64,000 nt of DNA from Pseudoalteromonas espejiana DSM 9414 (GCF_002221525.1 NZ_CP011029.1:1-64000); one strand, 5' to 3'; shown: positions 44,274-53,081, counted from the first letter of the stretch. A program made the numbers and translations. The notes: generated by a model from the sequence alone, not told the origin.

Positions 44274-45182
44274 CTATGCAAATTTTTGGTCGTACACTAC
44301 GGCATTGTGCGCATGTAGGCTTTCTTGGTGCTCAACTTTAAAGTGGTAGTCGCAAATATCTGTATTTTGCTCAAGGGCGTGCTTTAACCTGCGGGCGGCA
44401 TCTTCACAAAACAGTAGGTTTTCGGCGTTTAATTTGGCAAAGGCTTGCTCGTCTTCTCGTTTTACCGCGGTTTGTACTGGCGTGCCTATGGCTTGTTCCA
44501 TTTGCGTAATAAGAGTGGGTAAATCAGGAAGTTGCTCGCCTTGTAAGCTCATGTTTATATACGCATACGAGCGCTGGCTGTGCGGTGTAGCTACACTGCC
44601 TTGCTGCGATGTAAGCCACTCTAACAAGGCATTTTTATCAAGCTGTTGCTCTGTAAATTGCTCTGCTACGGCGTCGCTTAACGCTTGCCTAGAAAGCGCG
44701 GCCGAACACGGGCACGTGCTAGAATAAGGAATTGTTAGGCTAAGCTCGGTTTTAATAACGCCATTTGTAATGGTTTTGCTAATAGCCACCGGATACGCCT
44801 GAAACCCAGATTGATTAGATAAAAGCGCGGGCTTATTTATTACAAGCTCAAAAGCTAAATCTACTTTGGCACTTAAGCTTAAGCCTTGCTGAGAGCTCAG
44901 CATGTCTTCAACTAGAGTTGTTAAAACTTGGCCATTGAGCGGCTTATTAGCCAGTTGTTCATTAAGCAATAAATACAAGCGCGACATATGTATGCCTTTT
45001 GCATTTGCTTTATCAAGGCTAACAAATATGCCTGCTTTGGCGTGAGTATGTAGTTGCTCACCTTTGTTATTTAAAATATGTAACGGCAGTGAAACCTCTT
45101 CCATACCCACCCATTGTAGTGGGCGTGCATTAAGAGAATTAGGCTGCGAAGTAATATCGGGCAAATGGCTTTTAGCATTCAT
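44274..45182 (-). CDS. folE2: Zinc-independent GTP cyclohydrolase FolE2
   Basis: 302 aa, GTP cyclohydrolase IB (COG1469). It catalyses the first step of folate synthesis (GTP to dihydroneopterin triphosphate) and can use metals other than zinc. Seen: PYSSTCPCSAALSR with the metal-ligand Cys, SQRSYAYINMSL, and VKREDEQAFAKLNAENLLFCEDAARRL. In many bacteria folE2 is Zur-controlled and replaces zinc-dependent FolE during zinc starvation. It sits 18 bp downstream of pyrC in the zrgA operon, which fits that role. Confidence 0.93.
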   Translation of the reverse strand: MNAKSHLPDITSQPNSLNARPLQWVGMEEVSLPLHILNNKGEQLHTHAKAGIFVSLDKANAKGIHMSRLYLLLNEQLANKPLNGQVLTTLVEDMLSSQQGLSLSAKVDLAFELVINKPALLSNQSGFQAYPVAISKTITNGVIKTELSLTIPYSSTCPCSAALSRQALSDAVAEQFTEQQLDKNALLEWLTSQQGSVATPHSQRSYAYINMSLQGEQLPDLPTLITQMEQAIGTPVQTAVKREDEQAFAKLNAENLLFCEDAARRLKHALEQNTDICDYHFKVEHQESLHAHNAVVYDQKFA

Positions 45183-45199
45183 AAATTTAAATATTCCGG

Positions 45200-46534
45200 T
45201 TAACGATTAAATACAAGAGGCATAGCAGGTTTACTTGGCTTAGTGACCGTTTTGCCATCGTAAAGGCGCTCGCCATTAACCCAAGTGCTTACTATTTTTG
45301 AAGAAAACTCAACACCATCAAAAGGCGTCCAGCCACATAGGTAGCGGCAAGAGTCATGGCTCACCTTTGTGGTGTGTTGTGTACTTACCAGCACTAGGTC
45401 GGCGTAGTAGCCCTCTTTTATAAAGCCTCGTTTATTTATACAAAAACGCAGCGCAGGGTTATGCGCGGTTTTTTCAACTACTTGTTCAATGCTTAAACGG
45501 CTGTGTTTTACATGCTCAAGTAAGCTTAAAAGTGCGTGCTCTACTAAGGGCAAACCTGCTGGCGCATTAACATAATCGGTTTGTTTTTCTTGCCACGTAT
45601 GCGGGGCGTGGTCGGTAGCAATAATATCTATTTGATTATTTTTAACCGCGTTTATAAGCGCATCACGATCGGTGTTAGCTTTTATGGCAGGGTTACATTT
45701 TATTAAGTTACCCAAAGCTGGGTAATCTTGCTCGCTAAAGTATAAATGGTGAACACAGGCTTCTGCGGTAATGCTTTTATTGGCTATATCGCCTTTAGTA
45801 AATAAACTCAGCTCTTTTTCGGTCGTTATGTGTAATACATGCAGTTGCGCATTGTATTTTTTAGCAAGCGACACCGCATACGACGATGAGGCATAACAAG
45901 CCTCTGCGTCGCGTATTTTAGGGTGGTCGGTAATGTTAGGTATAATGCCTTGCTGCTCATAGCGCTGATTGTTTTTGCTAATGGTTTTACCGTCTTCGCA
46001 ATGGGTAACTATAAGCACTGGGCATTCACGAAAAATTCCCTCTAGTGCTTCTGGGTTCTCTACTAATAAATTACCGGTAGATGCGCCCATAAACACTTTT
46101 ACGCCACATACTTTTTTAGGATCGAGCGCTTTAATATCATCTAAATTGTGCTCGGTTGCGCCAAGGTAAAATGAGTAATTGGCATAAGAGTGCTGCTCGG
46201 CTATGGCGTATTTTTCTTCAAGCGCAGCTTTGTTTGTGGTTGAAGGATTAACATTGGGCATTTCCATATAACTGGTTATTCCGCCGGCCACTGCAGCACG
46301 TGATTCAGTTAATATAGAGCCTTTATGAGTAAGCCCCGGCTCTCTAAAATGCACTTGGTCGTCAATCATACCTGGGAGTAAGTACGCGCCTTTAGCGTCA
46401 ATTACATCATCGTTTTCGCTCGGGGTGATATTAGGGGCAATGCATTCAATAAATTGGTTAGTAATACGTACATCAGCAAGTTGCGTTTTACCTTCGTTAA
46501 CCAATTGGGCATTTTTTATTAGTTGGCTTTTCAT
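45200..46534 (-). CDS. pyrC: Dihydroorotase, zinc-starvation paralogue
   Basis: 444 aa amidohydrolase of the class I dihydroorotase type (pyrimidine synthesis). Metal motifs: DDQVHFREPG (HxH-like segment reading HFR), GVKVFMGASTG (carboxylated Lys), THCED, HVLHITT and TDHAPHTWQEK (catalytic Asp). The family typical QDxHxH motif appears as DDQVHFRE, as in class I enzymes. A dihydroorotase paralogue next to folE2 is a known part of predicted Zur regulons. 62 bp after zrgA and 18 bp before folE2. Confidence 0.88.
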   Translation of the reverse strand: MKSQLIKNAQLVNEGKTQLADVRITNQFIECIAPNITPSENDDVIDAKGAYLLPGMIDDQVHFREPGLTHKGSILTESRAAVAGGITSYMEMPNVNPSTTNKAALEEKYAIAEQHSYANYSFYLGATEHNLDDIKALDPKKVCGVKVFMGASTGNLLVENPEALEGIFRECPVLIVTHCEDGKTISKNNQRYEQQGIIPNITDHPKIRDAEACYASSSYAVSLAKKYNAQLHVLHITTEKELSLFTKGDIANKSITAEACVHHLYFSEQDYPALGNLIKCNPAIKANTDRDALINAVKNNQIDIIATDHAPHTWQEKQTDYVNAPAGLPLVEHALLSLLEHVKHSRLSIEQVVEKTAHNPALRFCINKRGFIKEGYYADLVLVSTQHTTKVSHDSCRYLCGWTPFDGVEFSSKIVSTWVNGERLYDGKTVTKPSKPAMPLVFNR

Positions 46535-46595
46535 GCTTTCAGCTCTTATTTAGTCAGCAATTTATGTTTAATAGGTGTGAGTTGGCGGCTAAATA

Positions 46596-47108
46596 TTAGC
46601 TTTGCCAACTAATAACAGGGTTGTTGCGCGTCACTTCTGTTGAGCCTTGCCCTGCGTTACTAATCCACTGCACGTTAAGCGCATTAAGTGAAGGCATTAA
46701 CTTAAACAACGTGACCGAAAAGCCTAAAACCGGCGTTTTGCAGTTAAAATTGTAGGTGGCTTCAACATTATGATGATCGTGGTCATCGTGGTCATCGTGA
46801 TCACTGTGGCTGTGAGCAAGTGAGTTTTCGGTGCTTTGTAAAATACACTGCCCTTTTATATCAATAGCATGGCTGCTATTTTTTAACTGCTGGGCAAGTA
46901 CATCAATAGCATTTTTATCTGCTGAGTTTGCAGCTTGGTGCTCAAAACCTAGCGCATCAGCAGCAGGAATAATAAACTGCATTTGCAGCACGCTACCCTC
47001 TTGGGCAATAAGTAACTCACCTTCCCCATGCACATGCTTTTGAGCATGAGCACTAAAGCCCATACTTAATAGCAGGGCAACACTCAGCCCTTTTGTAAAC
47101 GTTTTCAT
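46596..47108 (-). CDS. zrgA: DUF2796 zinc-binding periplasmic protein (ZrgA)
   Basis: 170 aa, signal peptide (about 1-22, AHA-QKH). The mature N-terminus KHVHGEGELLIA is typical of DUF2796/ZrgA. A His/Asp-rich loop HSHSDHDDHDDHDHH (about 98-112) is an obvious metal-binding segment, as in ZnuA loops. ZrgA is a Zur-repressed periplasmic zinc-binding protein needed for a zinc importer in Vibrio cholerae. A strong Zur box precedes it, and it is the first gene of the zrgA-pyrC-folE2-carbonic anhydrase operon. Confidence 0.87.
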   Translation of the reverse strand: MKTFTKGLSVALLLSMGFSAHAQKHVHGEGELLIAQEGSVLQMQFIIPAADALGFEHQAANSADKNAIDVLAQQLKNSSHAIDIKGQCILQSTENSLAHSHSDHDDHDDHDHHNVEATYNFNCKTPVLGFSVTLFKLMPSLNALNVQWISNAGQGSTEVTRNNPVISWQS

Positions 47109-47144
47109 AAGCTAACCCTTATTTAAAATAGAGCTAAATACAGC

Positions 47145-47166
47145 AATTGTTATAATATAACATATT
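47145..47166. promoter_or_regulatory. Zur box upstream of zrgA
   Basis: TGTTATAATATAACA (47148-47162) is palindromic except for its central base. Together with the flanking AAT...TATT it matches the gammaproteobacterial Zur consensus (AATGTTATAnTATAACATT). Located about 40 bp before the zrgA ATG. Confidence 0.75.
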
Positions 47167-47278
47167 GGTTATATCCTAAAAAGATAATAATTAAGGCTCT
47201 ATTGGGCTGGTAAAGCCATTTATTGTTTATAGGTACAGGTGCTGGTAAATTTAGGTTAGTTACTTTTTAAGGAAAAAC

Positions 47279-47885
47279 ATGAAACTCTCATTGGAAGATA
47301 TCACCGCCTATAACTACGAAGCCGTATGCGATTTAGAGGTTGCTAAAACACAAGAAGAATACGTAGCGTGTAATATGTGGTCGTTGGTTGAGGCGCACTA
47401 CAATAGCGGGTATACCTGTAGAGCGATTTACTTAAATAGTACACCTGTTGGCTTTTTTATGTGGGTACAAGAAACCCCTACAAAGGTTTCTATTTGGCGC
47501 TTTATGGTTGATCAAACTTATACCAACTCCAATAAATAGCTGATCTATTTTACTTGCTAAAACAACCCATTTCTTTGTTTTAAATTTCGTGAAGGGAACA
47601 ACCATTTACATCAATTTACGCCTAGAACTGAATTGTTTTTTCGGCGTAAAATTTAGAACACATACTTAATGGAGTTGGTATTATCAAAATAAAGGTATTG
47701 GGCGCAAAGCACTGGCTATGGCAATTGAAGAGATTAAAACGATTTCTAAGCTTGAACAAATCGAAATTTGTTATAACCCGCAAAACCCAATAGCTAAAGA
47801 CTTTTATTCAAGCTTTGGGTTTGAAGAAGTTGGCCTCGATGAGGACGAAGACGATATGTTAGCGGTTATTAAAATTAGCCGTTAA
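47279..47885 (+). pseudogene. GNAT acetyltransferase gene interrupted by a MITE
   Basis: The 5' part (47279-47520) encodes a polyamine-acetyltransferase-like GNAT start (MKLSLEDITAYNYEAVCDLEV). After the 160-bp insert (47521-47680) and a TTA duplication, the frame continues as YQNKGIGRKALAMAIEEI, the acetyl-CoA-binding motif A (QxxGxG), and ends FYSSFGFEEVG...AVIKISR at 47885. Removing insert and duplication restores a single ~147-aa protein similar to BltD/spermidine acetyltransferases. As it stands, translation stops inside the insert. Confidence 0.85.
47521..47680. mobile_element. 160-bp MITE with TTA target duplication
   Basis: Inverted repeats TACCAACTCCAATAA and TTAATGGAGTTGGTA at the ends, flanked by TTA at 47518-47520 and 47681-47683. 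No coding capacity. The ends resemble those of the element at 19234-19439. The TNA target suits an IS5-superfamily transposase; no matching full IS is in the window. Confidence 0.85.
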
Positions 47886-47927
47886 CTCATTGATAAGTAG
47901 ACCGCTAATTTTAAGGAATAATAATAG

Positions 47928-48431
47928 TTGAAAGGAAATACTGTCATCATAAGACCATTTTCAGAGAACGACTTTTTAGCCGTTCAAAACTTATATCAGC
48001 AAGGTATTGATACCGGCAACGCGACGTTTCAAACTGAAGCTAAAAGTTGGGAGCAATGGAATAGTTCTATGCTCAACTGTTGTCGTCTTGTTGCAGTTGA
48101 GGATGAAAAGGTGCTTGGCTGGGCTGGGTTATCTGCGGTTTCTAGCCGTGAGGTTTACTCGGGCGTTGCCGAGGTAAGTGTATATGTTGCAAACCAAGCC
48201 CAAGGTAAAGGTTTGGGGCACGCATTGCTTTGTGCACTCATTAAGGAATCAGAAAGCAACGGTATATGGATGCTACAAGCCAGTATATTCCCTGAAAACA
48301 TAAGCAGCATTGCACTACATATTCGTAATGGTTTTAGGCAAGTTGGAAACCGAGAAAAATTAGGACAGCTGCATGGCGTATGGCGCAATGTAGCTTTAAT
48401 GGAAAGGCGCAGCGCTGTAGTAGGCCTATAA
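47928..48431 (+). CDS. GNAT-family N-acetyltransferase (Pat/RimL-like)
   Basis: 167 aa with a TTG start (TTGAAAGGAAAT), AAGGA about 13 nt upstream. The fold is visible from IIRPFSENDFLAVQNLYQQGI to the coenzyme-A loop VYVANQAQGKGLGHALL (Q-x2-G-x-G) and the C-terminal SIALHIRNGFRQVG. The order resembles phosphinothricin/methionine-sulfoximine acetyltransferases; the substrate cannot be assigned. Stands alone. Confidence 0.8.
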   Translation: MKGNTVIIRPFSENDFLAVQNLYQQGIDTGNATFQTEAKSWEQWNSSMLNCCRLVAVEDEKVLGWAGLSAVSSREVYSGVAEVSVYVANQAQGKGLGHALLCALIKESESNGIWMLQASIFPENISSIALHIRNGFRQVGNREKLGQLHGVWRNVALMERRSAVVGL

Positions 48432-48475
48432 TCCTACAAACAGCGCAATGAGTGTGTATGTGCCTTTGGTGAATG

Positions 48476-48885
48476 TTAAACCGTTTTAGCGGGTAACTTT
48501 GCGGCTGTTACTGCTAAATAAGTGAGTCCAATAATACCTGTTAGTGCAAAGGCCGATAAAATAAATGGGTCAACTAACAGGTTATCTTTAAATTCAAAGG
48601 AGCCAGCTGATATTTTTTTCCAGCCCATAAAGTGCTGATTAGCAGCGACTGTTGCGCCAAAAAAACCAATTACTGAAGCAAAATATTTGCCTATCCAGTG
48701 TGTAACCGCAGGCGTTATTAATAATAAACCCAAAAGGCCAATTACTGATCGCTGCACTCTACAATAGGGGACACATACACAATGCCTAATAAATCTGTGC
48801 TCCACGCAGCTATTGAAATAACAATAGCTATTAAGCCCACTATTTTAATATGCGCAGAATAGGTGCTTAAATTTAGAACGTTCAT
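48476..48885 (-). pseudogene. Small membrane protein with CPYC motif, frameshifted
   Basis: From ATG at 48885 the frame reads MNVLNLSTYSAHIKIVGLIAIVISIAAW...LGIVYV, then shifts. The other frame continues PYCRVQRSVIGLLGLLLI to 48476. Restoring one G before the CCCC run (48767-48770 on the + strand) gives VCPYCRVQR and a ~136-aa protein with four membrane helices and a thioredoxin-like CxxC. DsbB-like disulfide chemistry is possible. Either a real mutation or a sequencing error; the sequence on both sides is well kept. Confidence 0.7.
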
Positions 48886-48906
48886 GTACTGTTTTCCTAC
48901 TTAAAA

Positions 48907-49389
48907 TTATGCTAATGCAAGTGCGGTTAAAAACATGCCTAAGCCAAACACAGTGTGCCCTGCAAAGCTTTTTATGCGCGTAACTGTGGGGTTAGGTGTT
49001 TTTGCACCGGCCATGCCCGCCCCCATGCCTGGCATCATAATAAAAAAGGGGGCAACTATGCCAAACCATGCAACAAGTAAAGCAGGTAGTATGGTTGGCA
49101 AATCAAGCCATTGGGTGTTTACACACACCATTAATATTAAACCGTACGTTATGCCAATTAGGTAATGTACAACCCATCCAATGGCAAGCTCACCCGGTAT
49201 TTTTTCGGCCTTAGGTAGCGCAGGCTGATAAAACTGCCCCGACTTCATGTGGCCTACCCAGCGCCCGACTAATCGCCAATTTGTGGCGGGTAAAGCAAAA
49301 AACTTAGCGAGTAACCCCGCGTAAATATCTAACACTAGTGTGCCCCCTATACCTATTAATATAAAAGTATAGATAGAGTCGTTGATCAT
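48907..49389 (-). CDS. DUF2938 membrane protein
   Basis: 160 aa from ATG at 49389 (MINDSIYTFILIGIGGTLVLD), with GGGAGA upstream; a longer frame to 49500 is unlikely. Four membrane segments. The conserved GHMKSGQFYQPALPKAEKIPGE loop and PFFIMMPGMGAGMAGAKTPNP motif are diagnostic of DUF2938. Function unknown. Divergent from a LysR gene, which probably regulates it and the small CPYC protein downstream (22-bp gap, probably one operon). Confidence 0.8.
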   Translation of the reverse strand: MINDSIYTFILIGIGGTLVLDIYAGLLAKFFALPATNWRLVGRWVGHMKSGQFYQPALPKAEKIPGELAIGWVVHYLIGITYGLILMVCVNTQWLDLPTILPALLVAWFGIVAPFFIMMPGMGAGMAGAKTPNPTVTRIKSFAGHTVFGLGMFLTALALA

Positions 49390-49556
49390 GTGTTGTGTCT
49401 CCCGACGATACGTAAATTGGTAGGCGTTTTGCTGTTGAGTATACATAACACAAAGAGCAAAGCGCGTAGACTTGGTTATGTAATGTGATAATATTACCAA
49501 AACACCATTATGAACACTAATGGTAAAAACTGGTTTTGGAATGAATATAAATCATA

Positions 49557-50441
49557 ATGCTTGAACGTAATCATCTACACATTATTAAAGAGGTTAATCG
49601 CCTTAAAAGCGTGACCGCCGCGGCCGAAAGTTTAAACTTAAGCCAGTCGGCTGTGAGCCATACTATTGCTAAATTAGAGCGCCGATTTGGCGTTAAGCTG
49701 TGGCGCCGTAAAGGCAATACGCTTGTGTATTCTCAGGCGGGGCTTTATTTACTTTCGCTTGCAGACAAAATGGTCGCAGAGTTTGAATATGCCGAGCGAG
49801 TACTGCAAGAGTTTGCCCAAGGCCGCCGAGGAATAATGCGCATAGGAATGGAGTGCCACCCGTGTGAGCAATGGCTAATGGGTAAAATTCAGCAATTTTT
49901 AAAAGCATGGCCAGAGGTAGACGTAGAAATAAAAAGTGCCTTTAGGTTTGATGGCATAGCAGCGCTAAACGCCAACGAAATAGATGTACTAATAACCCCC
50001 GACCCCGTAAATACAGAGGGCTTAAACTTTAGGTCGGTATTTAACTACAATTTATGTATTGTAGTGAGCGAGCAAAACCCGCTATACAACAAAACGTTTG
50101 TTACAGCACACGATCTCGAAGACCAAATACTTTATACCGTGCCCGTAGGCTACAACCGCTTAGATGTATATACCCGATTTTTAGACCCTGCTAACGTGCA
50201 ACCTAAACGCAGAGTACCGATAGAAACCACCGAAATGATGTTGCAATTAGTGTCTGCCAATCGTGGCGTGGCAGCATTACCCGAGTGGCTAGTGTCATCA
50301 CACGAAAGCCGTTTAGGTATAAAAGGCATCCGCATAGGTAATAAAGGGCTGCAAAAAAGCGTTAATGTAGGCGTGCGAGATGACGACTTACAGCTTGATT
50401 ATGTAAAAGGGTTTATAGAATCAACCCGCTCTAATGTGTAA
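49557..50441 (+). CDS. LysR-family regulator, MetR-like
   Basis: 294 aa. Helix-turn-helix SVTAAAESLNLSQSAVSHTIAKLE and the effector-domain start RRGIMRIGMECHPCEQWLMGKIQQFLKAWPEVDVEI strongly resemble MetR (homocysteine-responsive activator of methionine genes), including MECHPCEQW. The context (DUF2938 and CPYC membrane proteins) is not methionine synthesis, so it may be a MetR paralogue with a different target. Divergent from DUF2938 with a ~170-bp gap. Confidence 0.8.
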   Translation: MLERNHLHIIKEVNRLKSVTAAAESLNLSQSAVSHTIAKLERRFGVKLWRRKGNTLVYSQAGLYLLSLADKMVAEFEYAERVLQEFAQGRRGIMRIGMECHPCEQWLMGKIQQFLKAWPEVDVEIKSAFRFDGIAALNANEIDVLITPDPVNTEGLNFRSVFNYNLCIVVSEQNPLYNKTFVTAHDLEDQILYTVPVGYNRLDVYTRFLDPANVQPKRRVPIETTEMMLQLVSANRGVAALPEWLVSSHESRLGIKGIRIGNKGLQKSVNVGVRDDDLQLDYVKGFIESTRSNV

Positions 50442-50524
50442 ATGGATTTGCTGTTAAATGTAGGGTGTTAAAGTGAATTAACTAAGTTCGTGGAGTATTA
50501 ACTTGAGCTGTTAGATATGTGCCA

Positions 50525-50558
50525 GTGTAGGTCGGATAAGCGAAGCGCCATCCGACAC
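50525..50558. repeat. REP-like palindromic element
   Basis: GTGTAGGTCGGAT...ATCCGACAC: arms GTCGGAT (50531-50537) and ATCCGAC (50550-50556) around AAGCGAAGCGCC. This resembles REP/BIME units widespread in proteobacteria. It is the only notable feature in the 300-bp gap before the AraC gene. Confidence 0.6.
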
Positions 50559-50740
50559 AGTAAAATGCCTGTTCATTTATTATCAATATTTTATGTTGCA
50601 TCGAGTGGTTGAACTCACAGCCAATATAAATCATTGGCTTCTAACCACCTGTTTAACCGTTGCGAGTATCAGAGAAACTTAAATCTGTTACTACCCTTAT
50701 ATAGTGTTACATATTCTCTTTTTTATATTATTATTGATGA

Positions 50741-51532
50741 ATGAATACGTGGAAACTTAAACCAACATCAGATCTTCTATCTCCTTATGTTGAGTACATT
50801 TGGGCATTACAAGTAACAACCCCTAGCAAAATGTCTGCTTTGCTACTTCCTAACCCCGCAGCAAATGCAATTTTATCTCCTTCAACCGTTCAACACATTT
50901 ACCATAAGAACGGATTAAAATTGGAGGTGCAAGGCGGCCATTGGTTGTCTGCTTACACCGAAACTCTTTATGTCGATGATGAGTACCCTCGTCAACTTAT
51001 TGGAATTAAGTTCTTTCCTGAAGGGGCATTTGGTTTGGGGTTCAAGCAAACGATAGAATCCAGTCATAAGGTTATCCAAGCTTTACCATCTTGTTTTAAA
51101 TGGACTGATGAAATGGATATCAATCAACCGATTGAAACAGCAAAAATTATTGAGTCTCAGCTACTTGCTTTTAGTTCTCCTGTGGATACACAAGTATGGG
51201 AAAATGTTCATAAGGCTCGTTTGAGCATCAATGAAGGTAATAATTTAGATTTACTGCCTATTTCTAGAAGAACATTGGAGCGTCAATTTTCATTAGCAAC
51301 GGGTTTATCACTTAAGCAATATGAACAAATGATAAGAATGGATCGGCTTATTTGGGCTATCTATCAAGAGCAAACTGACAGTATTAACTGGAGCGACCTT
51401 GCTTATCGATTTGGCTTTAGCGACCAACCACACCTGATTCGACAGTTAAAAAAAGCAATAGGTGTTACTCCAAAACGGTACTTAATTGAAAAGCACCTAT
51501 CCATTGATTTATTTGGTGACTTTAACAGTTAA
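50741..51532 (+). CDS. AraC-family transcriptional regulator
   Basis: 263 aa. The N-terminal ~150 residues form a sensor domain (VEYIWALQ...LLLPNPAANAIL...YPRQLIGIKFFPEGAFGLG) of the type common in DUF6597-like AraC proteins. The C-terminal AraC helix-turn-helix pair (about 165-255) includes SRRTLERQFSLATGLSLKQY and WSDLAYRFGFSDQPHLIRQLKKAIGVTPKRY, the second being the usual signature. Followed 76 bp later by a GNAT gene it may control. Confidence 0.85.
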   Translation: MNTWKLKPTSDLLSPYVEYIWALQVTTPSKMSALLLPNPAANAILSPSTVQHIYHKNGLKLEVQGGHWLSAYTETLYVDDEYPRQLIGIKFFPEGAFGLGFKQTIESSHKVIQALPSCFKWTDEMDINQPIETAKIIESQLLAFSSPVDTQVWENVHKARLSINEGNNLDLLPISRRTLERQFSLATGLSLKQYEQMIRMDRLIWAIYQEQTDSINWSDLAYRFGFSDQPHLIRQLKKAIGVTPKRYLIEKHLSIDLFGDFNS

Positions 51533-51607
51533 GGTTGTCGCATTTGATCAATTTTACTGAAACAGCAAGGTGTATATTAGCCCTGTTGTTCTTTACAGGA
51601 AATATAG

Positions 51608-52048
51608 ATGAAAATTAGACAAGCAATTATTAGTGATACTAAGTCATTAAAAGACCTATCCAAACAAGTAATTATAACTTGTTACACTGGATTTATGGGA
51701 GAGGATATGGTTAATGGCTACATATCCAGTGGGGCCGTTAATGATGAGATCGATCAACATATTAAGAGTACTTTTGTTGCCGTTGATGAAAGTGAAGCTG
51801 TAAAAGGTTACGTTGTGATCATTGATGATTTAATTCATATCATGATGGTATCACCGAGTCAGCAACGAAAAGGTATTGGAGCAATATTGTTATCGTTTGC
51901 TGAAACAAAAATCCGTTCTAGGAATATGAAACCAACACTTGAAACATTTGAAACTAACACTCAGGCAATGAATTTTTACTTAAAGAATGGATGGACTATT
52001 ACTCGTAGGGAGCTTGAACCCGATTATGGGTTTGTTCGTGTTTTTTGA
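51608..52048 (+). CDS. GNAT-family N-acetyltransferase
   Basis: 146 aa. Acetyl-CoA-binding motif IMMVSPSQQRKGIGAILLSFAE (Q-x2-G-x-G) and a terminal TNTQAMNFYLKNGWTITRRE typical of small GNATs. SD AGGAAATATAG before ATG. Substrate unknown. A hairpin AACAGCAAGTT...TAACTTGCTGTT (about 52069-52096) may terminate it. Confidence 0.82.
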   Translation: MKIRQAIISDTKSLKDLSKQVIITCYTGFMGEDMVNGYISSGAVNDEIDQHIKSTFVAVDESEAVKGYVVIIDDLIHIMMVSPSQQRKGIGAILLSFAETKIRSRNMKPTLETFETNTQAMNFYLKNGWTITRRELEPDYGFVRVF

Positions 52049-52166
52049 TAAGTAAATCTAATCATTGAACAGCAAGTTTATATATTTAACTTGCTGTTGC
52101 CTAAGATTGACGGACCGCTCATCGTTCCAAGCCGAGCTTCCTCAAAGTGCCATAAGCGGACATTGG

Positions 52167-52277
52167 TAATGCCCAATTGAGGTGTTACAGGCTCAATTAA
52201 GCACCTTAATGACTAAACCAAACCCAAATCAAAAATACCAAGCGTGGTGAATCACTCTTAAATTGTTTGTTAGGCGC
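52167..52277 (-). other. Integron attC site (VCR-like) after the 236-aa cassette
   Basis: On the minus strand it begins GCGCCTAACAAACAATTTAA right after the 52279 gene and ends GGGCATTA, about 111 bp, with the layout of Vibrio-type (VCR) attC sites. R'' GCGCCTAAC is the exact complement of the first bases of its own cassette (GTTAGGCGC at 53005-53013), the expected signature of an integron cassette. Confidence 0.75.
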
Positions 52278-52278
52278 G

Positions 52279-52989
52279 TTATTTAAGATGCAGTATTTGA
52301 TTAAATAAACTGCGTTGAGACCCAATCTCTGTCGTTGCTATTACTAGAGACTTCAATAGTCTATCTGACGCTTGGTAGAAATTAGTAATTTGCCCTGAAA
52401 AATCTCTAATGTCCAACCTCGAAATAATTTTGTACTGGTTTAATGCATCAGCGTCTCTATGAGCTATAGTGTTAAGTCGAATTTCTCGAAATTGTTGAAC
52501 TGTCACTTTATGAGCTTTTCGAAGCTCCTTCAATGAACTAGAGACTTCTTTTTTAGATTCGGCTGATAAGCCAGTGCAGTCAAAGATAAAACCCATTTTC
52601 TTACCAGTTACCTTTGTCATATCCCACTCATAAATTGTCAGCAATAGAGTACGTAAAGCTATGCCTCTTTTCGTCTCATTCGGATGCGCAAAAGCATCAG
52701 CTTTCAAGGCTTGGATATCTCTTTCGGCTAGAAGGAAGTAAAGACTCAGATTAAAAAACTGCTGAGATGCAGGGAAATATTCAGTGTTTATCTTTTCCAT
52801 TTGTTCAACAAACGTAAGAATTGTGTTGTTGATAACCTTATCTTTAAGCTGGAACTCTTTGTTTAATTTTTTGTGTAATCGCCACAGAAGTAATGCTTTT
52901 AACTTTTTACCAAAACGCTTTTGGAACTCCATGCGGCACCATCGCTCTTGAACTTGGCGACGAGAATCAGAAAATTTTTTGCTTATCAT
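52279..52989 (-). CDS. Cassette-encoded protein, HEPN-like
   Basis: 236 aa, no recognised family name. All-helical and soluble. It contains REIRLNTIAHRDAD (near 166-179), an R-x5-H arrangement followed by RD that resembles the catalytic motif of HEPN ribonucleases (weak evidence). ATG with GTGGA upstream, a few bases inside the cassette boundary. Flanked by attC sites on both sides. Integron cassettes often carry toxins, immunity or defence proteins; a stand-alone HEPN nuclease would fit, but is unproven. Confidence 0.6.
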   Translation of the reverse strand: MISKKFSDSRRQVQERWCRMEFQKRFGKKLKALLLWRLHKKLNKEFQLKDKVINNTILTFVEQMEKINTEYFPASQQFFNLSLYFLLAERDIQALKADAFAHPNETKRGIALRTLLLTIYEWDMTKVTGKKMGFIFDCTGLSAESKKEVSSSLKELRKAHKVTVQQFREIRLNTIAHRDADALNQYKIISRLDIRDFSGQITNFYQASDRLLKSLVIATTEIGSQRSLFNQILHLK

Positions 52990-53004
52990 AAATATTCCAC
53001 CAAA

Positions 53005-53081
53005 GCGCCTAACGCCCGCATTTGCCGATGGTTTGGAACGCAGCGGAAAACTAGTCCGACAACATGCATTTGCTTAGGCGC
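53005..53081 (-). other. Integron attC site between the two HEPN-like cassettes
   Basis: 77 bp. Minus-strand ends GCGCCTAAGCAAATGCATG and GCAAATGCGGGCGTTAGGCGC are largely complementary, with inner GCAAATGC repeats. This is the standard imperfect-palindrome shape of a short attC. Its R'' pairs with the start of its cassette (GTTAGGCG at 53547-53554). Confidence 0.8.
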
